NCBI GenBank assembly: GCA_043767025.1
Contig: JAYUHK010000093.1
Span: forward strand, 1 to 37,783
DNA: 37,783 nucleotides
DNA from: JAYUHK01 sp043767025
GTDB taxonomy: Bacteria > Bacteroidota > Bacteroidia > Chitinophagales > Saprospiraceae
Direction of reading: 5' to 3'
Position 1 is the first letter of the stretch. The number at the start of each line of letters is the position of its first letter. Shown here piece after piece: positions 1 through 8,340 of this stretch. The notes under the pieces are model-generated. The model saw only the letters and a program-made list of their open reading frames with translations, searched no databases and was not told the DNA's origin. Position numbers and translations under genes: made by a program.

Positions 1-5
1 CACAG

Positions 6-74
6 CTTTTTCGCTCTCGTTGGCATAGTTTACAGATTTCGTAACCCGAAAATTATGCAAACTTGGCGAAAAAG
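6..74. other. Long imperfect inverted repeat at window edge
   Basis: CTTTTTCGC at 6-14 is the exact reverse complement of GCGAAAAAG at 66-74. Inside it, TTGGCATAGTTT (about 20-31) pairs imperfectly with AAAATTATGCAA (about 50-61). A T-rich stretch follows on the plus strand. It could be the terminator of a plus-strand gene left of the window, or a decayed repeat. The loop is large, so the call is weak. Confidence 0.2.
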
Positions 75-106
75 TCTTTTTTGTCATGTACTAAAAAAAT
101 TTTAGT

Positions 107-130
107 AAAAAATATTCTGCGTAACATGAG
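107..130 (+). repeat. Dispersed repeat C, copy 1
   Basis: A 24-bp A/T-rich element ending in TGCGTAACATGAG. It matches 7479-7502 with two differences, 10601-10624 more loosely, and (as TGCGTAACACAAGTTA) the minus strand at 37612-37627. This copy runs into the stop codon of the next minus-strand gene. Confidence 0.5.
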
Positions 131-607
131 TTACTTAGTATAATAATCAATTTGGACAGTTTCTATCTCTACTATCGGGATATTTACAATTCTGCCTATC
201 CGTGTTTCAAATACTATTTGAGCCGTATCTTTTTTGCGAATAAGTCCGATGTATTTACTGCCGTCGAGCATCACTATTTTACTCAAAGCACCTCCGAATA
301 TTCTGGGTTTTTCGGTACTCGGATTGCCCGCAAAAGCACGCACATTGGTTATTTTCGCTTTCAATATCCTCTGGCGGACGATGCTTTCGGTGCGAAACTG
401 TACCCGCTCGCCTGTTTCTAATTGTAGCATCGTAATTTCTTTATTTTGCAACATCAGCAGCCCTCGATAGCTGATTTTGTTGCCCAAAAGCACAGAAACA
501 CTTTTTCCCCACGCGATAGTGTCGGCTTTCGCAGTTTGGGCGATGAGTCGGTTTTGGAAAATACCGAAAAAAAATAAGCTGGAAATGATAAGTGAAAATT
601 TTTTCAT
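131..607 (-). CDS. Small exported protein of unknown function
   Basis: A 158-residue protein that I do not recognise. Residues 1-23 form a typical signal peptide (Lys-rich start, hydrophobic core SLIISSLFFFGIF, cleavage after LIAQ), so it should be periplasmic or outer-membrane associated. The mature part is basic and rich in beta-branched residues (KISYRGLLMLQNKEITMLQLETGERVQF; KYIGLIRKKDTAQIVFETRIGRIVNIPIVEIETVQI). This suggests a small all-beta domain, with two similar halves of the kind GxxYxGLIxxKDT-x-IxxET. It stands alone: repeats flank both ends and the next gene is 400 bp away in the opposite direction. The ATG at 605-607 is supported by the signal peptide. Confidence 0.7.
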   Translation of the reverse strand: MKKFSLIISSLFFFGIFQNRLIAQTAKADTIAWGKSVSVLLGNKISYRGLLMLQNKEITMLQLETGERVQFRTESIVRQRILKAKITNVRAFAGNPSTEKPRIFGGALSKIVMLDGSKYIGLIRKKDTAQIVFETRIGRIVNIPIVEIETVQIDYYTK

Positions 608-641
608 TGGATAAAGTTGTTTAGATAGTTAAGTAGTTTTT

Positions 642-672
642 AATTTTTAGTTTTTAGTTGCATAAATAATTG
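642..672 (-). repeat. Dispersed repeat D, copy 1
   Basis: A 31-bp element whose reverse complement matches 31625-31655 at 29 of 31 positions. It contains TTTTTAGTTTTTAG followed by GCATAAATAATTG. A related tract without the ATAAATAATT part is at 8965-9000. In this copy it ends 3 bp before a repeat A copy. Confidence 0.55.
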
Positions 673-675
673 CTA

Positions 676-720
676 AGGAATGAAGAAAAAATAAGTAGTT
701 TATTTTAGACGCGTTCCTAA
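676..720 (+). repeat. Dispersed repeat A, copy 1
   Basis: A 45-bp element with short imperfect terminal inverted repeats (AGGAATG at the left, CGTTCCT at the right) around an A-rich then TTTATTTTAGACGCG core. Positions 680-720 are identical over 41 bp to 10801-10841. Confidence 0.7.
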
Positions 721-904
721 TAAATGAATTTACAATATTATGTAATCACAAGTAAGTCTTTGAAGAAAATTAGAAAATTTTGTGTTGATGTCATTTGACA
801 GCGCAAAGTTATGGGCGTAAAAAACGTGTTTTGAAGTAAAATTCGATAAAAACATATATTTATTTTGCACATATTAGGAAAAATTATTTTTTGGGGCGTA
901 ATTT

Positions 905-948
905 AGTCCCTCGTCTAAAATAAACTGACGTGTTTTTTCTTCATTCCT
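905..948 (-). repeat. Dispersed repeat A, copy 2 (inverted)
   Basis: Read on the minus strand this gives AGGAATGAAGAAAAAA, then a diverged centre, then AGTTTATTTTAGACGAG. It lies just upstream of the trhO -7 box. Confidence 0.6.
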
Positions 949-959
949 CAAAAAATAGC

Positions 960-967
960 TAATTTTG
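960..967 (+). promoter_or_regulatory. Putative -7 box of trhO
   Basis: TAATTTTG fits the Bacteroidota TAnnTTTG consensus and lies 56 bp before the trhO ATG. No clear -33 TTTG box was found at the expected distance. Confidence 0.4.
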
Positions 968-1023
968 CAGCCTAATTTTTTATAAATTCTCAAAAAAAAT
1001 ACCCGACAGTTTCGCCCCGCGCC

Positions 1024-2064
1024 ATGCAGCTACACAACAGAATCAACAACGACGAACTCAAACAGCGACTCACGCAAAGCCAAGAATTGCGCAGCACGTT
1101 GTCGTTTTATCGCTACGTTCAGTTGGGAGAGCCGCAGGTTTTTCGGGACCAACTTTACGAAGATTGGTCGAAAATGAATATTTTTGGTCGGATTTATGTA
1201 GCGCACGAAGGCATCAACGGGCAACTGTCAGTGCCTATTTCGCAGCTCGATTCTTTTAAAAATTATTTGGAGCAGTTGCCAGAGTTGCGCAGCCTGCGGC
1301 TCAACACCGCCATAGAAGACGACGGAAAATCATTTTACAAACTAAAAATTCAGGTGCGTACGAAAATCGTCGCCGACGGCATCGAAGACCCGACATTCAA
1401 CCCGTCAGACCGTGGAAAACACCTCAACGCCGAAGAATTTAACAAACTCACCGACCACGCCGATACGATTTTGATTGATATGAGAAATCACTACGAGAGT
1501 GAAGTCGGTCACTTTGAAAACGCTATTTTGCCCGATGTTGGGACGTTTCGGGAAGAGTTGGAAGTGGTAGAAAAAATGCTGGACAGCCACGCCGAAAAAA
1601 ATATCGTCATGTACTGCACAGGCGGGATTCGCTGCGAAAAAGCGAGTGCGTACATGAAACACAAAGGGTTCAAAAACGTGTTTCAGCTCGACGGCGGCAT
1701 TATCGAATACGCTCGGCAGGTGCAAGAAAAAGGTTTGAAAAATAAATTTCGAGGCAAAAATTTTGTATTCGACGAGCGACTCGGAGAGCGGATAAGTGAC
1801 GAAATCATTGCCCGATGTCATCAGTGCGGCAATCCCTCCGACACGCACCAAAACTGCGCCAACGACGCTTGCCATCTGCTTTTTATCCAATGCGAAAGCT
1901 GCGCAGCCGCCTACGAAAATTGTTGCTCCACGAAGTGCAAAGATTTCATACAGCTACCAGTCGAGGAGCAAAGAATACTCCGCAAGACGGCGACTTTCAA
2001 CGGTATGAAATTTGGAAAAGACCGCTACAAAGCTCACAAAGCAGGCAATAGTTTGGAGGAGTAA
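1024..2064 (+). CDS. trhO: tRNA uridine(34) hydroxylase TrhO (YceA/UPF0176 rhodanese family)
   Basis: 346 residues, the usual family length. Known members hydroxylate C5 of uridine-34 in tRNA anticodons, the oxygen-dependent route towards 5-methoxy- or carboxymethoxyuridine. The N-terminal UPF0176 domain (about 20-125, with the FGRIYVAHEGINGQLS motif) is followed by a rhodanese domain (about 128-225). Its loop YCTGGIRCEKAS carries the predicted catalytic cysteine at residue 198. The C-terminal region (about 260-312) is rich in Cys and His (CHQCG, CANDACH, CESC, CCSTKC), as in close relatives, and may bind metal. The gene appears monocistronic. The ATG at 1024 is preceded by a box at 960-967. 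Family assignment is firm; activity is inferred from the family. Confidence 0.95.
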   Translation: MQLHNRINNDELKQRLTQSQELRSTLSFYRYVQLGEPQVFRDQLYEDWSKMNIFGRIYVAHEGINGQLSVPISQLDSFKNYLEQLPELRSLRLNTAIEDDGKSFYKLKIQVRTKIVADGIEDPTFNPSDRGKHLNAEEFNKLTDHADTILIDMRNHYESEVGHFENAILPDVGTFREELEVVEKMLDSHAEKNIVMYCTGGIRCEKASAYMKHKGFKNVFQLDGGIIEYARQVQEKGLKNKFRGKNFVFDERLGERISDEIIARCHQCGNPSDTHQNCANDACHLLFIQCESCAAAYENCCSTKCKDFIQLPVEEQRILRKTATFNGMKFGKDRYKAHKAGNSLEE

Positions 2065-2220
2065 AAAAATTTTCATTAGAAACGAACCTAACAAAAAGAT
2101 GTTGAATAGTCGCTCGGAGCGCGTAACCTTTAGATTATTGGCTTCAAAATATTACAAGCATTACAGCAATTTTTTTTTCCAATTTTTTGCTCCAATAGCC
2201 TGAACTAAGTTATTACTTTC

Positions 2221-2251
2221 TTGTTTAATCACTTTCAAAAAGATAACTTTG
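2221..2251 (+). promoter_or_regulatory. Putative gcvP promoter
   Basis: TAACTTTG at 2244-2251 fits TAnnTTTG, and a TTG at 2221-2223 lies 20 bp upstream of it, close to the expected -33 spacing. This makes translation start at the ATG at 2284, not at the in-frame TTG at 2221. Confidence 0.45.
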
Positions 2252-2283
2252 CAAAAAAAATTTTAACTTATTTCAAGCAAGCT

Positions 2284-5136
2284 ATGTACCAAGACAAATT
2301 TTCAAGCAGACACATCGGTATCAACGAAACCGAACTCCACGAGATGTTGCGAACCATAAAAGCAGACTCTATGGAGCAGTTGATAGACGAAACGGTGCCA
2401 AAAAGTATCCAACGGAATGATAAATTATCGCTGCCCGAAGCGATGTCAGAGTACGATTATTTGGCAGAATTGAAGGAAACTGCCGCTCTCAACAAGGTTT
2501 TTAAGTCGTATATCGGCATGGGCTACAACAGTACAATCACGCCCGCAGTTATCCTCCGGAATGTGTTTGAAAATCCGGGTTGGTACACTCAATACACGCC
2601 TTATCAGGCAGAAATTGCGCAGGGACGGCTCGAAAGCCTGCTCAATTACCAAACAATGGTCAGCGATTTGACAGGTTTGCCGATTGCGAATGCGTCTTTG
2701 CTCGATGAAGGAACGGCGGCGGCAGAAGCAATGGCGATGTTTTTTGGGATAAAAAACAAACGCGAGGTGACACACAAGCAGTTTTTTGTTGGCGAAAATG
2801 TGTTTCCGCAAACCATCGAAATAGTCAAAACCCGCGCTCAACCGCTCGACATAGAGGTCATAGTGGGTGATTGGCGAAAAATGGAGTTCAATAATCAGAC
2901 TTTCGGCGTGCTTTTGCAATATCCCGACAAGACTGGCAACGTAGAAGATTACCGTGCTTTTGCCGAGAAATGTGCTGCACACGAAACTTATATCACTGTC
3001 GCTGCGGATATTTTGAGCTTGGCTCTTCTGACTCCGCCCGGAGAGTGGGGCGCAGATTGCGTGCTTGGAAATACGCAAAGATTGGGCGTTCCGATGGGTT
3101 TTGGCGGACCACACGCAGCTTATTTTGCGACCAAAGACGACTTCAAAAGAGTAATTCCGGGCAGAATCATCGGCGTTTCGATTGACACACATGGCAACCG
3201 CGCGCTTCGCATGGCACTTCAAACTCGGGAGCAACACATTCGGAGAGAAAAAGCAACTTCTAATATTTGTACCGCCCAAGCCTTGCTCGCCAATATGGCT
3301 GCATTTTATGCCGTTTATCACGGACCTAAAGGCATCAAAGGCATCGCAAATCGTATCCATTCGATGGCGAAAATACTCGACAAACAGTTGCAACATTTAG
3401 GTTTTTCGCAGTCCAATAGTTATTATTTTGACACACTTTGCATACCGACTGACCAGTTTTTAGAGATAAAAGAAGCCGCCGAAAAAGCAGAAATCAACTT
3501 TTTTTATACCCAAAATACCGTCCAAATTTCGTTGAACGAAACTACAACTCAAAAAGATTTAGAGCAAATCTTACATATTTTTGCCAAGATTTCAGGTCGC
3601 TCGCTCACAAAGTTGGAGGAAACAGAGGCAGATTTTTCTAAAATACCGCCGCAACTGACTCGCGAAAGTCAATTTTTGACCCATTCCGTTTTCAACAGCT
3701 TTCATACCGAAAGTCTTATGATGCGCTACATCAAGCGATTGGAGAATAAAGATTTGTCGCTCGTTCACTCTATGATTTCTTTGGGTTCTTGCACCATGAA
3801 ACTCAACGCGGCAGCCGAAATGATTCCTGTAAGTTGGGCAGAATTTGGGCAACTGCACCCTTTCGCACCCGCCGAACAAACCAAAGGCTACCAAAAAATA
3901 TTCACTGAATTAGAGCGTTGGCTGTCCGACTGCACAGGTTTTGCAGCTTGCAGCTTGCAGCCCAACAGTGGCGCACAAGGCGAATATACTGGACTTTTGA
4001 CCATCAGAGCCTATCACGAGGCGCGTGGCGAAACGCATCGCAACATCGCCATCATACCTTCTTCGGCGCACGGCACGAACCCCGCAAGCGCAGTCATGGC
4101 GGGTATGGAAGTGGTCGTAGTGGCTTGCGACGAGCGCGGAAATATTGACGTTGCCGAACTAAAAGCAAAGGTAGAAAAGCACAGTGCCAATCTCTCCTGC
4201 CTGATGATAACTTACCCCTCTACGCATGGGGTTTTTGAAACAAGTATCCGCGAAATTTGTGATTTCGTCCACCTGCACGGCGGAAAAGTCTATATGGACG
4301 GTGCCAATATGAACGCCCAAGTGGGTCTTACGAGTCCCGGACTCATCGGAGCAGATGTTTGTCACCTCAATTTGCACAAAACTTTCGCTATTCCGCACGG
4401 CGGCGGCGGACCGGGAATGGGACCGATTTGTGTCAATGAAAGCCTCGCGCCCTACTTGCCGAACCATATTTTTGGTGAAACTGGGGGCAAAAAAGGCATT
4501 ACCGCCGTTTCGTCGGCGCCTTTTGGAAGTGCCAGTATTTTGTTGATTTCTTACGGCTATATCAAAATGTTGGGCTGGGACGGAGTCACTAATTCAACCA
4601 AATATGCGATTTTGAACGCCAATTATATCAAATCGCGCTTGGAAAGTGCTTATCCTGTTTTGTACTCTGGCGAAATGGGGCGAGCGGCACACGAATTGAT
4701 TTTGGATTTGCGCCAGTTCAAATCTTTGGAAATCAGTGCCGAAGACGTTGCAAAGCGTCTGATAGACTACGGATTCCATGCTCCGACGCTGTCTTTTCCG
4801 GTAGCGGGGACGATTATGATTGAGCCTACCGAAAGCGAGGATAAGTCTGAAATTGACCGCTTTTGTGACGCAATGTTGGAGATAAAAAAGGAAATCAACG
4901 AAATAGCTGCGGGCGCAGCCGACGCTCACGACAATGTTTTGGCAAATGCGCCGCACACCCTCGAACAGCTTTCGGCAGACGCTTGGGAACACCCATACAG
5001 CCGTGAAAAAGCCGCTTATCCACTGCCTTACCTGCGAGAAGGCTACAAATTTTGGGCAACCGTCGGGCGCGTGAACAATGCACATGGCGACAGAAATTTG
5101 GTCTGCACTTGCCTGCCTATCGAGGCGTATCAGTAA
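2284..5136 (+). CDS. gcvP: Glycine dehydrogenase (decarboxylating), glycine cleavage P-protein
   Basis: 950 residues, the length of the single-chain P-protein (N- and C-terminal halves fused). It decarboxylates glycine with pyridoxal phosphate and passes the aminomethyl group to lipoyl H-protein. Visible signatures are the N-terminal FSSRHIGIN, MGYNSTITPAVILRN, YTQYTPYQAEIAQGRLESLLNYQ (quoted in parts), SLGSCTMKLNAAAEM, and the PLP-lysine motif HLNLHKTF with Lys near residue 699, followed by the glycine-rich PHGGGGPGMGPI. In-frame codons exist upstream to 2221, but they would cover the promoter, so ATG 2284 (MYQDKFSSRH) is chosen. gcvT and gcvH are not next to it. The function is as certain as sequence allows. 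Confidence 0.97.
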   Translation: MYQDKFSSRHIGINETELHEMLRTIKADSMEQLIDETVPKSIQRNDKLSLPEAMSEYDYLAELKETAALNKVFKSYIGMGYNSTITPAVILRNVFENPGWYTQYTPYQAEIAQGRLESLLNYQTMVSDLTGLPIANASLLDEGTAAAEAMAMFFGIKNKREVTHKQFFVGENVFPQTIEIVKTRAQPLDIEVIVGDWRKMEFNNQTFGVLLQYPDKTGNVEDYRAFAEKCAAHETYITVAADILSLALLTPPGEWGADCVLGNTQRLGVPMGFGGPHAAYFATKDDFKRVIPGRIIGVSIDTHGNRALRMALQTREQHIRREKATSNICTAQALLANMAAFYAVYHGPKGIKGIANRIHSMAKILDKQLQHLGFSQSNSYYFDTLCIPTDQFLEIKEAAEKAEINFFYTQNTVQISLNETTTQKDLEQILHIFAKISGRSLTKLEETEADFSKIPPQLTRESQFLTHSVFNSFHTESLMMRYIKRLENKDLSLVHSMISLGSCTMKLNAAAEMIPVSWAEFGQLHPFAPAEQTKGYQKIFTELERWLSDCTGFAACSLQPNSGAQGEYTGLLTIRAYHEARGETHRNIAIIPSSAHGTNPASAVMAGMEVVVVACDERGNIDVAELKAKVEKHSANLSCLMITYPSTHGVFETSIREICDFVHLHGGKVYMDGANMNAQVGLTSPGLIGADVCHLNLHKTFAIPHGGGGPGMGPICVNESLAPYLPNHIFGETGGKKGITAVSSAPFGSASILLISYGYIKMLGWDGVTNSTKYAILNANYIKSRLESAYPVLYSGEMGRAAHELILDLRQFKSLEISAEDVAKRLIDYGFHAPTLSFPVAGTIMIEPTESEDKSEIDRFCDAMLEIKKEINEIAAGAADAHDNVLANAPHTLEQLSADAWEHPYSREKAAYPLPYLREGYKFWATVGRVNNAHGDRNLVCTCLPIEAYQ

Positions 5137-5229
5137 TTTTTTGATGTTTTACGATGTTTTGCAAGCAGAACAGAATAAGTTTTTGGATATAAAATTTTTG
5201 AAACCTCCAGTATCGACAAGGGTTTAAAA

Positions 5230-6202
5230 TTATGTTTTTAAATATTTTATAAAGTGGCGTGCGAGCTTTATAAACGCAATGGGTTGTAGTTGCATACGAT
5301 AATAAAATATTTTTTGCGGGCGAAATCCTACAAAATATTTTTCGATGTTAGGTAACATAGAACCTTCAAAATCAAAAGTATTGATATGTGAGTAGCCTCT
5401 ACATTTTTTAATAGCCTCCCAGATAAGCATTGAGTTTCCGCCATATTTTTTGTAGTCCGGGTTTGACGCAGAGCCAATGAATGTAACTTTATTAAAATTA
5501 ATAATGAATAGCCCGCCAGCACAGGTGATTCCTTCTTGACTTTGTGAATACAATATGAAGCCCTGATTCTGACTGATGATATGTTGAGCCAATTGTAGAA
5601 AAGTTTTGCTTTGTTCTTTAGAAATAATATTTTGTTCTACTAAAGATTGTGCAAGCCATAGAGGGCATCTCGAGTCTATGCAGCGTAGTCCTTTGCGCTG
5701 CGCCTTTCGTATGTGATTAGTGACACTGGTAGAAAAATTTTTATAGATATTTTCATCAGAATCATTTAGATTAAGTTCGTAGCTATGAAATTTTTCAAAG
5801 ATAAATTTTCTAAAATTTATCTTTGAAACTACCGAAGACAGGCTGGGATGTAAACAATGGTCAAAGAAATTGAATTGTTGTCCCAACTGTTTTGAGAGCA
5901 GCTCAAGGACTGATGCTTTGGTTTCGTCGTTTATCTTGTCGGCAAAAATAGGTCCTAAAAATTGAGCCAAGTAAGGTTTTAATGAATACTTTATACCATA
6001 TTTATATGAAATATTAATGGGCATAATTGCTATACAATGCGAATTATATTTTACTGTATAAGCACACCAATTTGGACAAATTATGTCAAGGTATTCACAC
6101 AAATAATAAACTGATTTGTTGGTAGATTTTTTGATAAAATAATTCCAACAACTGTCATAAATATGTTCGCGTTTCAGAAAATCAAGTTGAAAAATAATTT
6201 TC
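5230..6202 (-). CDS. FemAB/GNAT-like acyltransferase
   Basis: 324 residues including an ATG at 6202-6204. The C-terminal half resembles the FemAB/BioF2-type GNAT fold common in Bacteroidota polysaccharide loci: GGLFIINFNKVTFIGSASNP, the acyl-CoA-loop-like KYGGNSMLIWEAIKKC, and FDFEGSMLPNIEKYFVGFRPQ. A transfer of an amino-acyl or acyl group to an amino sugar or peptide is the likely reaction, but the substrate cannot be read. There is no signal peptide, so it is cytoplasmic. It shares one base with the stop codon of the upstream PhyH gene (TAATG at 6202-6206), so translation is probably coupled. The gene is visibly more AT-rich than gcvP, which fits an accessory origin. The family call is fairly sure; the function is open. 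Confidence 0.7.
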
Positions 6203-6203
6203 A

Positions 6204-7040
6204 TTAGTAATATATTTCAATGTTATTTTGTGACGATATTTTGTACAAAATATCGGGTAAGAAGTGTTGGTTAATAAATTGATAATAGGGTTCAGTCCGG
6301 GTTTTTAGATAATTTTGATAGTTTTTTACACATGACTCGGGACTGCCGAATGTATTAAAAATAGCATATTTGGTAAGTTTGCTTTTAGATTGTGCATATG
6401 GGCGGGTTGCGCGGTGGTCAATTCGTAAGTCGAATAATACAAGATCGCCTGCGCGAGAATCTAAATCTATTATAGCATCGGTTTTTTCTACTTTATCAAA
6501 AACCGAATATCCCAGTATTTTTTTTAATTTCAAGATCATTCGTTCAAAAATACTCGGATTGTGGGTTGTAATAAACCTGTCTGGTTCATGGTGGGTAGCA
6601 GGAATAACAGTTAAACCGCCGCCATTTTTGCCGTTGCTTTGGAAATAAATTCCGCATTGGAGTAAAGTATGTTTGTTAGATTGGTGAAAAGTAAGCCCTG
6701 CACGTTCTTGACTTGTTGTATCTTTGTGCCAAGCGGTAAACCTGTTTCGGTGTACGGCACATTCAGGTAAAAAAATAATCTTTTCACCCAAAATGTCTTT
6801 TATGATGTCAAAATATTTTTTACTAAATATAATTTCTGCAAGTTCTCCCCAATGCGTATAAATATCATTGATAATGCTTAAAGAATCGTATGAATTTTGT
6901 TGCCACAGAGAGTCGGCAAACCAAGTATCAAATTTTTTTCGTATTCGAGAAATATCTTCTAAACAATAGACATTACGGACAATCAAATATCCATTGGTGG
7001 TAAAAAACTGAACTTCCTCTGCTGTAAGTATATTTGTCAT
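6204..7040 (-). CDS. Phytanoyl-CoA dioxygenase (PhyH) family protein
   Basis: 278 residues of the Fe(II)/2-oxoglutarate oxygenase PhyH family. The facial triad is visible as His105-x-Asp107 (TAWHKDTTS) and His209 (DLRIDHRATRP), with Arg213 as the likely 2-oxoglutarate carboxylate ligand. The N-terminal EEVQFFTTNGYLIVRN is typical of the family, as is RAGDLVLFDLRIDHR. Members hydroxylate small molecules or lipids; the substrate is unknown. It is the first gene of a two-gene operon, ending in a TAATG overlap with the acyltransferase. Together they look like a tailoring pair that modifies one compound, which is an inference from linkage only. Confidence 0.82.
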   Translation of the reverse strand: MTNILTAEEVQFFTTNGYLIVRNVYCLEDISRIRKKFDTWFADSLWQQNSYDSLSIINDIYTHWGELAEIIFSKKYFDIIKDILGEKIIFLPECAVHRNRFTAWHKDTTSQERAGLTFHQSNKHTLLQCGIYFQSNGKNGGGLTVIPATHHEPDRFITTHNPSIFERMILKLKKILGYSVFDKVEKTDAIIDLDSRAGDLVLFDLRIDHRATRPYAQSKSKLTKYAIFNTFGSPESCVKNYQNYLKTRTEPYYQFINQHFLPDILYKISSQNNIEIYY

Positions 7041-7190
7041 GATTTTTACTTATCCAACGCTCAAGTAATGAGTTTATAATATCTTGCTTTATCATTTTAA
7101 CATCTATTATTTCAACATTACCGATGTTATAAAGGAGGTTTTAAATTGACTCTTTGGAGTTTAATTTTTGAAGCTGTTTTCTTGTCTTTT

Positions 7191-7340
7191 GTCACTTTTT
7201 TACTTAATGAAAAAAGCAACCGAGAAAATCAAATGTTCTGTAAAATTCTAATGTTTTTGCAAAATCTTGAATTTATACAATGCACGTCCGAAAATACATT
7301 CAGTTTGATTAAAATTCTATTTAGAAATTTCACAAAACCA
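7191..7340 (+). repeat. Dispersed repeat B, copy 1 (longest)
   Basis: It starts with a hairpin-forming CTTTTTT-acttaatg-AAAAAAG, then AATCAAATGTTCTG, AAATTCTAATGTTTTTGC and an AT-rich tail. The front half matches 37682-37755 and the back half matches 10488-10600. Confidence 0.55.
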
Positions 7341-7478
7341 TCGGTTGAAAATCGCAAAGAACACTGGCAAAGTTATTTTGGCATGAAATTTTTTTTTTAG
7401 CGTTTTTACATTGAAATCTATCGTTTTACACCTTAATTTTAGTTTGTGATTTTAACTGATAATTCCAATTTTCTATTA

Positions 7479-7502
7479 AAAAAATATTTTGTGTAACATG
7501 AG
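7479..7502 (+). repeat. Dispersed repeat C, copy 2
   Basis: A 24-bp match to 107-130 with two differences, again ending GTAACATGAG. A shorter relative (AAATATTTTGCGTAAATATT) follows at 7522-7541. Confidence 0.5.
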
Positions 7503-7596
7503 AACATAAGTCTTTATTACAAATATTTTGCGTAAATATTTAAGTATTTTTGATGCTGTACGCAGATTTTAGAAAGCCGACGGTACTCAACGTTTT

Positions 7597-8337
7597 TTAC
7601 ACCCCGATAACCTTGCGTTTGAGTTCAAAACTCATACCGAGATAGACTTTTCGGACCATTTCGTCGGCGGCGAGTTCTTCGGCTGTTCCTGCCTTTAAGA
7701 TGCTGCCTTCAAACATAAGATAGGCGCGGTCGGTGATGGAGAGTGTTTCTTGGACGTTGTGGTCGGTGATGAGGATACCGATATTTTTGGTGCGCAATTT
7801 GGCTACGATGTACTGGATATCTTCCACTGCGATAGGGTCAATCCCCGCAAAAGGTTCATCGAGGAGGATAAATTTTGGGTCGCTGGCGAGTGCCCGAGCG
7901 ATTTCTGTTCTTCGCCGCTCGCCGCCCGAGAGCGTATCGCCGTTGCTTTTTCGGACTTTGTGGAGATTAAATTCGTCGAGCAGGCTTTCTAATTTTTCGG
8001 CTTGTTCGGCGGGTGTGAGTCGCATCATTTCGAGGACTGCCTTGATATTATTTTCTACCGATAGTTTGCGAAAAACGGACGGCTCTTGTGGCAAATATCC
8101 GATGCCTTTTTGTGCACGGCGGTACATCGGCAGGTCAGTAATGTCTTCATTGTCCAAAAAAACTTTTCCCTCATTGGGCTGAATAAACCCGACCGTCATG
8201 TAGAAAGACGTAGTTTTTCCGGCACCATTCGGACCGAGTAGCCCTACGATTTCGCCTTGGTTGACTTCTATCGAAACATCTTTTACTACCTGACGTTTCC
8301 CATAGTATTTGACGAGGTTTTTAGCTTGTAGCATCAT
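7597..8337 (-). CDS. lptB: LPS export ABC transporter ATP-binding protein LptB
   Basis: 246 residues, the usual LptB size. It is the ATPase that powers lipopolysaccharide extraction by LptFG and transport across the envelope. The Walker A motif GPNGAGKTT is at about 35-43, the Q-loop region YLPQEPSVFR at 81-90, the signature LSGGERRRTEIARAL at 136-150, Walker B FILLDEP with the catalytic Glu at about 161, and the H-loop His at about 193 (TDHNVQET). LptB-type features are GYLPQEPSVFRKLSVENNI and PFAGIDPIAV. It lies 3 bp after the START-like gene and is probably co-transcribed with it. The ORF begins with two ATGs in a row; either may be used. Confidence 0.95.
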   Translation of the reverse strand: MMLQAKNLVKYYGKRQVVKDVSIEVNQGEIVGLLGPNGAGKTTSFYMTVGFIQPNEGKVFLDNEDITDLPMYRRAQKGIGYLPQEPSVFRKLSVENNIKAVLEMMRLTPAEQAEKLESLLDEFNLHKVRKSNGDTLSGGERRRTEIARALASDPKFILLDEPFAGIDPIAVEDIQYIVAKLRTKNIGILITDHNVQETLSITDRAYLMFEGSILKAGTAEELAADEMVRKVYLGMSFELKRKVIGV

Positions 8338-8340
8338 ATT

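Larger units (their letters stand above)
608..1023. other. Gene-free stretch with repeats and the trhO promoter
   Basis: No convincing coding region. It holds repeat D copy 1 (642-672), repeat A copy 1 (676-720), an inverted repeat A copy (905-948) and a -7-type box at 960-967. The rest is AT-rich sequence with nothing recognisable. Confidence 0.6.
7041..7596. other. Gene-free stretch with repeats B and C
   Basis: No reliable gene. A small inverted repeat AACAT-taccg-ATGTT lies at about 7114-7128, and AAAGGAGG lies at 7131-7138. A TTG-started reading frame of 84 codons follows, but most of it is repeat B (7191-7340), so I do not call it. Two repeat C copies follow at 7479-7502 and 7522-7541. 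Confidence 0.6.

Noticed and set aside
1405..1890. 161-codon antisense frame inside trhO
   Set aside because: It is a shadow of the trhO reading frame, with no start signal and no recognisable protein features.
2446..3396. 316-codon antisense frame inside gcvP
   Set aside because: It is opposite to the conserved gcvP sequence. Its length follows from the codon bias of gcvP.
5137..5229. Possible terminator after gcvP
   Set aside because: The gap contains only a loose direct repeat (GATGTTTTACGATGTTTTGC) and no stable stem.
7146..7400. TTG-started 84-codon frame preceded by AAAGGAGG
   Set aside because: Most of it is dispersed repeat B, which recurs at 10488 and 37681 with frame-breaking changes. 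Shine-Dalgarno sequences are not used by the neighbouring genes.
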